Shown in pieces: positions 1 to 8,958 of a stretch of 64,000 nt of DNA. The notes under the pieces were generated by a model. The model was not told the origin of the DNA. It searched no databases and saw only the letters and a list, made by a program, of their open reading frames with translations. Position 1 is the stretch's first letter. Each line of letters starts with the position of its first letter. A program made the translations under genes and the position numbers. Source of the stretch: Halicephalobus mephisto (Eukaryota; Nematoda; Chromadorea; Rhabditida; Panagrolaimidae); assembly GCA_009193035.1 (NCBI GenBank), contig SWDT01000070.1, positions 620,001 through 684,000 of the forward strand, in the 5' to 3' direction.

Positions 1-24
1 AAATAAACATAAAATTTTGTAATT

Positions 25-240
25 TTTGGTCTCGATTGGAAAATTTTGAAAATTCTTTTCGAGACAATTTTGAACTTTTTTAAATAAAAAATTTTTATAA
101 AAATATGATTTTTGAATTTTTAAAATTAAATAAACAAAAATTTTCATTTTTTTCGGTCTCGATTGGAAAATTTTGAAAATTCTTTCCGAGACAATTTTAA
201 CTTTTTTTTGAAAATATTTGTTTTTTAAAAATATTATAAT
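25..240. repeat. Two-copy direct repeat (GGTCTCGATTGG family)
   Basis: Two copies about 125 bp apart share a block that begins GGTCTCGATTGG and runs through an A/T tract to CGAGACAATTTT. Diverged relatives (GGTCTCAACTGG ... GTGTCGAGAG) occur near 27840-28030, so this is a dispersed family. No coding potential is seen. Confidence 0.7.
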
Positions 241-499
241 TAAGAAATTCATAAATTTTCCGACCGAGGATTTTTCCGTTTTGAGCTTCCTGGTTGAATG
301 GAAAATGAGAGGAATACCTTCTAGGATGTCTTCTGAAGGCCCGGAATGACCACTTTCGAAAAATGACTCAAATGAAGCTATGTGGGAATTTTTAACTGTG
401 GACTTTTCTCACATTTTTCTTTCCGGAAGAAATTCTTGTTTTTCTCATTTGTAACATTGGATAGTGTTCAGAATATTCAATCGCTCAGCTACACGCCAA
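241..499. other. Intergenic, no gene seen
   Basis: A short stretch of mixed composition around 290-420 breaks the AT-rich background. The longest frame through it (382-606, +) is rich in Phe, Ser and Ile, lacks codon structure and runs into the next repeat, so it is not called a gene. Confidence 0.5.
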
Positions 500-1020
500 T
501 TATCCCCAGAGGCATTTGTTCCCCATTTTTCTCCTTTTCGATTTTCATTGATTTTGAAATTCCTTTTAAATTACTATTTCCTTACTTAATTGAGATATCA
601 AGTTAATTTAATTATAAAAAAATCAATATATAAAATAAATAAACGAGGTAAATCTGGCGAAATAAAAGGAGCAAATGCCGTACAACTCCTCATTTTTTTT
701 TTTTTCGACTCTCACTAATTTTGAAATTCTTTTTAAATTACTATTCCCCTACTTAACTAAAATATCAAGTTAATTTGAATATTGAAAAACCAATATATAA
801 AATAAATAAATAAGATAAATCTGGCGAAATAAAAGGAGCAAACGTTGTACAACTCCTCATTTTTCTCCTTTTCGACTCTCAGTAATTTCGAACTTCTTTT
901 TAAATTACTATTCCCCTACTTAACTAAAATATCAAGTTAATTTGAATATTGAAAAATCAATATATAAAATAAATAAATAAGATAAATCCGGCGAAATTAA
1001 GGGAGCAAATGTCGCTAGGG
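500..1020. repeat. Tandem repeat, about 166-bp unit, 3 copies
   Basis: Three units are marked by GTACAACTCCTCA near 675 and 840 and a diverged end near 1004. Each contains AAATCTGGCGAAATAAAAGG and a segment ending GATATCAAGTTAATTT. The same unit occurs in reverse complement at 4035-4545, so the two arrays form a large inverted pair around the gene at 2379-3790. Confidence 0.8.
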
Positions 1021-1254
1021 ATAACTGTCGTGCAGCCGACCGTTCTTTTTGTGGATTTCAAAATTATTTCTTTTTTCCTCAGCACTCGATCAGTGGGATA
1101 TTTTCGTTTTAAATTTAAAATTAATTTTTTTATTGAAAATAAAAAATAAAACAAATGCTCTACAGAATTTTATATATGAATTTTTAATTTTTTGGATTTT
1201 TCAAGTTGTATGGTAAATTGTTTTTTTGCATGAAATTCGATTTAGAACAGAAAA

Positions 1255-2180
1255 AAATAAATTTTTGTAGTTATTAGGGACTTTCGTGACGAGAATCTGC
1301 TTTATTTTGAACTTTTTTTATAAATTTGACTCGCGCTGGCAAAAAGTGAATGTTTTTAGTTATCAGGGACTTTCGTGACGAGAGTTGATTTCTTTTGAAC
1401 TTTTTTGAGTTAAATTTGACTCGCGCTGGCAAAAAATGAATGTTTTTAGTTATCAGGGACTTTCGTGACGAGAGTTGGTTTCCTTTAATTTTTTTTTATA
1501 AATTCCGACTCGCGCTGATAAAAAGTGAATGTTTTTAGTTATCAGGGACTTTCGTGGCGAGAGTTGGTTTCCTTTAATTTTTTTTATAAATTCCGACTCG
1601 CGCTGATAAAAAATGAATGTTTTTAGTTATCAGGGACTTTCGTGGTGGGACTTGATTTTTACCACCTGTTGTGTTTCATTTTGTGAAAAATGTCACTTTT
1701 ATCGACGAACAATTAGATTCGTAACAGTCATCAGACTTCCGTGATGAGGGTTGATTTCCTTTTTTAGATTCATTTGCGTGCAAAATGTCACTTTCATTGA
1801 TAAACGGCCGATATTTACTGTCATCAGGAACTTTCGTGACGAGAGTTAATTTTATATTAAAAAAATATTTTTTTTTATTTTTATTATTAATTAAAATTTG
1901 ATTTTCCATTGATAAATAAATTAATTCATTACGGTCTTTGGGAACTTTCGTGACGAAAGTTAATTTTATATTAAAGTTATTTTTTTATTTTTATTATTAA
2001 TTAAAATTTGATTTTCACTGGTAAATGAACTAATTCATTACTGTCATCAGGAACTTTCGTGACGAGAGTTAATTTTATATTAAAGTTATTTTTTTATTTT
2101 TTAAAATTTAATTTGTATTTAAAATTACAACATCCCATTACGATCTTCGGAAACTTTCGTGGCGAGAGTTAATTTTACAT
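1255..2180. repeat. Minisatellite, about 90-120 bp unit, 9-10 copies
   Basis: The core GGGACTTTCGTGACGAGAG recurs near 1275, 1363, 1453, 1544, 1632, 1726, 1824, 1943, 2049 and 2150. Early units also carry GACTCGCGCTGGCAAAAA; later ones drift to AT-rich spacers. On the minus strand the core reads T-L-V-T-K-V-P-D-D. The same family occurs on the plus strand at 24050-24500. Confidence 0.8.
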
Positions 2181-2378
2181 TCTGCAATTTTTTCAGTCAC
2201 TATCCAAATTTTTTAACTTTGTTTTTAAAAAAATTTTTCGTCGTAAATTCCATTTTTTTGGATGACAGAGTGACTTGAAACTTCCCCAAGTCCCCGAAGG
2301 ATCCATCAATGTTTTTTTTATTTTTTATTTTTCCAAAGTTGAATTGTTTCAATTTTTTCAGTTTTTTTTTCGTCAAAA

Positions 2379-3790
2379 ATGACATCGAAGCCGTTTTTGA
2401 AGTGTTCAGCAACGACAGCTAAGGCCGTAGTTTTCTCCATCAACGGGTTGTGTATTCTGCTTCTGACTCTTTCATTCAGACAAGTCGACAAGGATTCTGG
2501 ATGGAGGAGCGTTTTACTCATCGGAATCGTCGTGAATTGTTTTTCCGCTTGTGTTTTGGGAACTCTCTTCGGATCCTTGGATTGCAGAAAAACCAATGTT
2601 GAGATTCGGTGAGGATTAAGTTCGGATTTCTTATTAGTTAAAATTTTCGGAGATTTCTAAAATTTAAAAAAAAATTAAAATTTTTCAGAATCTTCTTCAA
2701 AATTCAGAATCCTTTTAAAATTCCTTTCGAAATTTTACAACATTCTAGAATCCAGTGGAAAATTCGAAATTTTTCTAAAATCTAATAAAAACTTTCAAAT
2801 TTTTATTGAAAATCCTAAAATTTTCAGAATCCTGTTTGAAATTCAGAATCTTCTTCAAAATTCCCAATATTATAGAATCCAGTGAAAAATTCAAAATTTT
2901 TCTAAAATCTAATAAAAACTTGAAATTTTCCAAAATTTTATTAAAAATCCTAAACTTTTTCAGAATCTTCTTCAAAATTCAGAATCCTTTTAAAATTTCT
3001 TTCAAAATTTTACAACATTCTAGAATCCAGTGAAAAATTCAAAATTTTTTAAAATTTTATTAAAAATTCAAAATTTTAAAACTTCTTAAAAATTTAAAAA
3101 ATCTATTTGAAAATGATTTTATTAAAAAATTAATTTTTAACTTTTATAGTAATTTAATTAATTAAATTCTAGGGCTTGTAAACAACCGATAGTCTTCACA
3201 ATCAGAATCCCGATAGAAAAAACAATTACATCAGAACATTTAAATTTTTTCAAAAATGAAAAATCCATAGTTGGAGTAAGTTTAAAAAAAATAATTTTTA
3301 TATTTAAAAAAAATAATTTATTTAAAAAAAATATTTTTTTAAAATTCTTTTTAAAAAATTTCCTTTTAAAAAAATAAAATTTACTTTAAAAATTATTTTT
3401 TAAAAAAATTTATTTAAAAAATTACTTTTATTTAAAATAAAATTTATTAAAAAAAAATATTTTTCTTTAAAAAAGTATTTTTTAGTTTAAAAAATTGAAT
3501 TTTATTTGAAAAATTTTTTAAAATTAGATTTTATTAAAATTTTCTTATTTAAAAAATTATTTTTATTTGAAAAATTTCTTTAAAAAATTAATTTTTTGTT
3601 TTTTTAGATACCCCATCCACCGACGAAAAATTCACCCCTGAATCCCCTGTCCGTGGCCCCCAATCAACCCCCTCCTTACGACTCCCTCCAGCCTACCGTA
3701 TCCAGGATACCGGTCCACGAGTTCCCCGGCCTCGAGGACGTCAATGATGATCTCGGTCAAAATCAAACTAATTTTATTAAAATTATTTAA
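2379..3790 (+). CDS. Two-TM membrane protein with C-terminal PPPY motif
   Basis: Family not recognised. Three exons: 2379-2608, 3173-3275 and 3608-3790, 171 residues. Both junctions have GT/AG ends and matching phase. An acceptor TTTTTTCAG ends at 2361, 17 bases before the ATG, which suggests spliced-leader trans-splicing. Residues about 15-33 and 45-65 form two hydrophobic helices joined by a short polar turn (VDKDSGWR), so a hairpin membrane topology is inferred. Exon 3 is proline-rich and contains APNQPPPYDSLQ, a PPxY motif of the type bound by WW domains of Nedd4-family ubiquitin ligases. Exon 3 is GC-rich compared with the surrounding DNA, consistent with real coding sequence. Inferred role: a small membrane adaptor; no function can be assigned. 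Confidence 0.7.
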
Positions 3791-4034
3791 TTCCATTACG
3801 GTAGAATCCAGGGTAAAAATAGGACAATTTTTAAATAAAAATGAAAATTTTTGAAAAACTTAAAACATTTGAAAATTTTCTTGTATTTAAGGATTACCGG
3901 TTTGAGTCTTGTTAGATCCTCCCGAGATTTGTGGAATCTGCGTTGAATTTGTAAAAAAATCGACATCAAAGTCAAATTTAATTTTCGCGTAAGAATTTAA
4001 GAAACCAGCTTATTCAAATGCTGCGAGCAAAGTG
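3791..4034. other. Short intergenic segment, nothing seen
   Basis: AT-rich 3' flank of the preceding gene. No clear AATAAA signal, RNA gene or open frame is visible. Confidence 0.5.
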
Positions 4035-4545
4035 CAAATTTCGGCTGTACGACGTTTGCTCCCTTTATTTCGTCAGATTTATTTTATTTATTTATTTTAT
4101 ATATTGATTTTTTTATAATTAAATTAACTTGATATCTTAGTTAGGTAGGAAAATAGTAATTTAAAAAGAAGTTCGAAATTAGTGAGAGTCGAAAAAAAGA
4201 AAAATGAGGAGTTGTACGGCATTTGCTCCTTTTATTTCGCCAGATTTACCGTATTTATTTATTTTATATATTGATTTTTTTATAATTAAATTAACTTGAT
4301 ATCTTAGTTAAGTAAGGAATAAGTAATTTAAAAAGAAGTTCGAAATCAGTGAAAATCAAAAAGGAGAAAAATAAAGAGCCGTACAACATTTGCTTCCTTT
4401 ATTTCGTCAGATTTACCGTATTTATTTATTTTATATATTGATTTTTTTATAATTAAATTAACTTGATATCTTAGTTAGGTAGGAAAATAGTAATTTAAAA
4501 AGAAGTTCGAAATTAGTGAGAGTCGAAAAAGAGAAAAATAAAGAA
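4035..4545. repeat. Reverse-complement copy of the 166-bp tandem array
   Basis: Three units of about 167 bp are marked by TTTGCTCC or TTTGCTTCC followed by TTTATTTCG near 4047, 4219 and 4390. They are the reverse complement of the array at 500-1020. Terminal GTACAACAT or GTACGGCAT variants match the left array unit by unit, so the two arrays share recent ancestry. Confidence 0.8.
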
Positions 4546-5690
4546 TGAATATTGTGCGGACTAAATTTCGACTTTGATTCTGAAATCTTTATACGTTTTC
4601 TGAAATCATGTTTAACGGAATATAATCAACATATAAGAGTCCTTAACCACGGTTTTTCCATTATTTGGTTCTAACTGAGTGCAATCGATGATAGAATCGA
4701 GATTCGGCAGAAGGTTGATCGTAACTGAATTTAATAAACGTGTTTGAACCATGTTTGTTCCTAGCTAAAAAGGCATCGTACGTTGATTATACTTAGTTAT
4801 GGCCAATCTTCTGTTGGAATACAACCCTACCATCGATTGTACAAAATTAGAATCAAATAACAGAAAACCGTAATCAGGAGCTTTTGTGTGTCGATTCCAT
4901 TCCGTTAGGCGTGATTTCAGAAAACCCTTGTTACGATTGTGTTGGTGAGGAAATTAAGAATATTACGCAATTATTACTCGAATTTTATCTCTTGCCTCCG
5001 GGCCCAGTAAATCAAGCTCCACTTATTTCTCATTTCTACGTGGACCAGACGTCCCACCACGATCCTACACTAAGTACATTACTGTAGATTGTGAGTTTGA
5101 ATCTAGCACATTCTGGACCTGATTCATTTCAAACCAGAGTTCTTCAAAAAGATCTAGAGCGGATGGAGCCTGGGAAGAGATTTACAAAATTTACACTTTC
5201 CGTCTCACTGGTCGAGGCCAGATATTGAGATTCGCAATGGATTATAAATAGTTACAAAATAATAACTTTTAAAAAATAATAAAAAGTAATAAAAAATGAT
5301 AAAAAATGATAAATTGAAAACTTTTCCGTCCGCGCCTTGTTTTCGTTGCAGGGCACTTCTTTCTCGGTTTTTCCTCTTTTGCGTAGGTGCGAAACAGATT
5401 TATTTGGTCTTCTCTCGCTTTTTTTACTATTTTTTTACTTTCGATTCCGTCAACAAAGCCGAACCGGATGAACTTTTTTAAAAAATCCATTTCAGATCAG
5501 ATCGAAATTCATGCAAAATTTTAGAACGAACTAATTTGAAATTTTCTAAAAATCCATCTTAAACTAAACCAAAATTTTCAAAGCCATTCAAAAAATTTTA
5601 AAATTTAAATTCTAAACAACTACATTTTTTATTTTTTTTAAATTTTTATTTAAATTTTTTCTATTTGAATTTTTCTAAATATTTTTATTT
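4546..5690. other. Higher-complexity intergenic region, no supported gene
   Basis: From 4546 to about 5260 the composition is balanced and unlike the flanking AT-rich DNA. An orphan frame at 4884-5087 (+) and one at 5269-5490 (-) look somewhat protein-like, but neither has a partner exon, a recognisable domain or convincing splice sites. A decayed transposon or lost gene is possible. Confidence 0.4.
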
Positions 5691-5880
5691 AAATTTTTGA
5701 ATTTTTTCTAAATTAAAAAAATTTTTTTATATAAAAAATATAATTTTTAAAAAATTTTTATATAAAAAATATAATTTTTTTGGATTTATTTTATAAAATA
5801 TATAATTTTTTTAGATTTTTTTATATAAAAAATATAATTTTTTTAGATTTTTTTATATAAAAAATATAATTTTTTTATTC
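5690..5880. repeat. AT-rich tandem repeat
   Basis: Four or more copies of a roughly 34-bp unit built on TTTTTTATATAAAAAATATA. Low-complexity spacer. Confidence 0.6.
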
Positions 5881-5895
5881 ATTTGTGAAATCAAG

Positions 5896-6030
5896 GATTC
5901 TGAGATTCATGATTTCACTTTCAAGAATCGACCTCGTCGATTGCGAAACAATAAGGATGAAGAGCAGACGGAACCAGCGAAGTTGTTCTTCGAAAATCGC
6001 CCAAGGGCAAAAAATAAAAACCAGTTTTAA
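5896..6030 (+). other. Possible isolated terminal exon
   Basis: A 44-codon frame ending in TAA follows AAG at 5893-5895 and reads DSEIHDFTFKNRPRR with further basic and acidic residues. Composition is protein-like and GC is higher than its surroundings. The candidate acceptor (AATCAAG) is a poor nematode site and no upstream exon was found, so this is a weak call. Confidence 0.2.
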
Positions 6031-6149
6031 CAAAGAAAACTAGACTCAGTCAATTCCTAATAAGACCATAGAAAAATCCGTTTTCAAGTGGAACAAATTT
6101 GGCCAAAATTATTATTTTTTAAAAATGGTCATTTTTGTGAATTTTTGAA

Positions 6150-7465
6150 ATGGGTCTTGTTGCTGGAGTGGAGCCCTTCTGGGGCAGGATTCTCCTGATG
6201 GATTTGGATTCTGGAGAAGAAGAAGAAATTCAAACAAATATGAGTAAGTTAATTTTAAAATTTTTCAAAATTCTTCATTTTTGGAAATTTCTGAAATCTT
6301 CAAGAATTTTCTAAATTTTAAAAAAACTTAAGGATTTTCAAAATTCTCAAAAAATTTTTAGAATTTCCAAAAATTTTCTAAATTTTCAAAAAAATTCAAG
6401 GATTTTCAAAATTTAAAAAAAAATTTTTAGAATCTTCAAACATTTTCAAAATTATCAAAAAAGATTCTGAAACTTTCTAGAATCTCGAAAATTTTAAAAT
6501 CTTTTAGTTTTCTAGATTCTCATGAAATTTTCAAAATCCTCAAAAAATTTTTAGTCTTCTAAAATTCAAAAGTTTCTAAAATCTAAGACTTTAAAAATAA
6601 AAAACTCTAAAAATGAACATTGAAAAATTTAAAAAAATGAATTTTATTTTTTCTGAAAAATTTAAAAAAAAATGAATTTTATTTTTTCTGAAAAATTTAA
6701 AAAAAAAATGAACTTTAATTTTTTTTTAAATAAAAAAATGAATTTTAATTTTTTCTGAAAAATTTAATTTCAGTTTTGGCAGAAAACTACGAAGAAACTT
6801 TGATCGAAGCTGGTTTGATTTTTTCGAAATTAAAAAACTACAAAATGCCAAAAACTACCGTAATCGAACTGGTGGAATGCCAATCCGGAAAAGTCAACGA
6901 AGGAATCCAAAATGCCGCAAAAAAATCGAATTTAAAAAACATTGTTTTTTTGGATTTTGAAGAAAGTCGAATAATTTCGATTTTGGATCAAATTCGATTT
7001 AATTCAAAAATCGAAAAAATAATTGCAATTATTGAAATTTGGAAACACGAAATTTTCGGACATCTTTTAGAAGTAAAATCTTCAACAAAATTCAAAAAAA
7101 TCGGATATTTTTCGTTTCAAGAAATTCGAGGAATTTCGGAAAAAAATTTAATCGAAATTTTGAAAGAAATTAAATTTTTAAAAATTCCAGAAATAATTTT
7201 GTTTTCCGAATTCGACGAAAATTCAAAAATTAAAAAAAAAATTATTCAAAAAATTGTTTCTGAAAAACTCCCTGAGGCAGAAGTGGCTTATTTCGATCCG
7301 GAAATCAGAAGAGGTACCGTAATCAAAGCCAAAGCCGTCGCTGAAATCTTTGTTGGAACCGTCGCTGAAACCTTTGTTGAATCTGAAAAAAAAGAAAATT
7401 TCAAAGTTACTGTAGAAAAATCCAGCAAAGCAAATAATTTTAATCAACTTGGACTTTTAAAATAA
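6150..7465 (+). CDS. Orphan protein resembling a degenerate Hsp70 nucleotide-binding domain
   Basis: Two exons, 6150-6243 and 6774-7465, 261 residues, joined in phase (ATG A | TT) across a GTAAGT...TTTCAG intron. The N-terminus MGLVAGVEPFWGRILLMDL sits where Hsp70 proteins have the first phosphate loop (VGIDLGTT). Near residues 175-240 the order KIPEIILFSEFDENSKIKK, then PEAEVAYFDPEIRR and VIKAKAVAE parallels the Hsp70 segment with a GGS-type loop followed by PDEAVAYGAA. The catalytic and phosphate-binding glycines are missing, so ATPase activity is not expected. The rest is rich in Ile, Lys and Glu. The Hsp70 link is my inference from motif order, not a confirmed homology. The first exon has no obvious trans-splice acceptor, so an earlier exon may be missed. 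Confidence 0.55.
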
Positions 7466-8239
7466 AATATATATTGTTAAAAAAAATAAAATTAAAAAGT
7501 TTTGAAAATTAATTAAATATTTATAATTAACGAAAAAGAATTGTCAAAATTGATTAAATTAAAGCAAAAAACAAAGAATTTTAAAATGGAAAATTCAGAA
7601 AAAGTTTCATCTTGTTTTTTAATATTTCATATATGAAATTTTATATTTTTCATTTTACGTAAATTTTTGAAAAAAATTTTTTACATAAATTTCTGTTTTT
7701 TTTTAAACATAGATTTTTGAAAATTTTTATTTTTTTACTTAGATTTTAGAAAACTTTTATTTTTTTTACGTAAATTTTTGAAAAATTTTTTTTACTTAGA
7801 TTTTCGAACATCTTCATTTTTCGTTTTACATAGATTTTTGAACTTTTCCACGAAAGCGAAAAATTTCCGTTTCAATGATCTTGAACTTAAAAAACTCAAA
7901 AAACATTAGTTTTGAAAAGTGATGAAAGGAATCCAATCCCATAAATCCCAAACGGATGTAATTTCGACAAGTGATCAAGCGAAGGATAATGTCCATTGGA
8001 ATTTTTGAAACTTGTTGATGCTCGTTTGAGTGACCTAGTGACCGTTGAAGAAAGAAAAAACGGCATTTCGCTGCCTCATTTGACTATAAACGTCCCTTTC
8101 GTCTTCTTGGCATCTGAATCGCCCATCCGGAACCGGTGTCCTCGATCCGAATAACGACCGGGTTCGGATTTCCGCTTTGTATTTTATTTATCTTTCAGAA
8201 CTTGTCATTTTCATTCAAATTTTATTTATATTTTAAGTA
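7466..8239. other. Intergenic; possible promoter patch at 8040-8180
   Basis: Mostly AT-rich with T-tract repeats. At about 8040-8180 a less AT-rich patch precedes the repeat array and may be a remnant regulatory or exonic sequence; no frame is convincing there. Confidence 0.35.
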
Positions 8240-8850
8240 CAATTTCGTCCGAAATTTTGGAATCAGAATTTAGTTCGAAATTCTAGAATCTTGGAGAAGA
8301 TTCTGGAGACTTTTAAAATTATATAATTTTCTAGATTCTTCTACAATTGAATACAAATTTATAGACTTTCGATGACGTCATAGGAAATTTCGAAATTTCT
8401 ACAATTTAGTTCGAAATTCTAGAATTTTAAAGAAGATTCTGGAGACTTCTAGAATTATACAATTTTCTAGAATCTTCTATAATCGAGTGAAACTTTCTAA
8501 ACTCTCGACGACCTCTTGGAAATTTTGTAATATCTTTTACAATTTAGTTTGAAATTCTAGAATTTTAAAGAAGATTCTGAAGACTTCTAGAATTATACAA
8601 TTTTCTAGAATCTTCTACAATTGAATGAAACTTTCTAAACTCTCGACGAACTCTTGGAAATTTTGTAATATTTTTTACAATTTAGTTTGAAATTCTAGAA
8701 TCTTGGAGAAGATTCTGGAGACTTCTAGAATTATACAATTTTCTAGAATTTTCTACAATTGAATACAAATTTCTAAACTTTCGATGATCTCATAAGAGAT
8801 TTTGAAATCTTCCAGAATCTCGTAAAATTTTTCAGAACCTTCCAGAATCC
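8240..8850. repeat. Tandem repeat, about 138-bp unit, 4 copies
   Basis: Units are marked by GAAGATTCTGGAGACTT or its variant near 8295, 8432, 8570 and 8708. Each is followed by TATACAATTTTCTAGA and then TCGACGA or TCGATGA. This is upstream of the secreted-protein gene at 8959. Confidence 0.75.
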
Positions 8851-8958
8851 AATATAAGATCCTCCAAATCCAAGTTTTAAAACTTCAAGAAAGTCGTGTC
8901 GAGACATTTTCGTGAAAATTTTAAACTTTTTTACTAATATAATTTTTAGCGACTGAAA

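Noticed and set aside
382..606. 74-codon frame near the left end
   Set aside because: Phe/Ser/Ile-rich translation with no splice or start context; overlaps the tandem array.
4884..5087. 67-codon frame reading ENPCYDCVGEEI and LLPPGPVNQAP
   Set aside because: Looks protein-like, but no partner exon, domain or promoter; kept only as part of the intergenic note.
5269..5490. Minus-strand frame with KEEKPRKKCPATKTRRGRKSF
   Set aside because: Basic stretch could be chance; ends in an A/T-derived hydrophobic tail and has no acceptor or start evidence.
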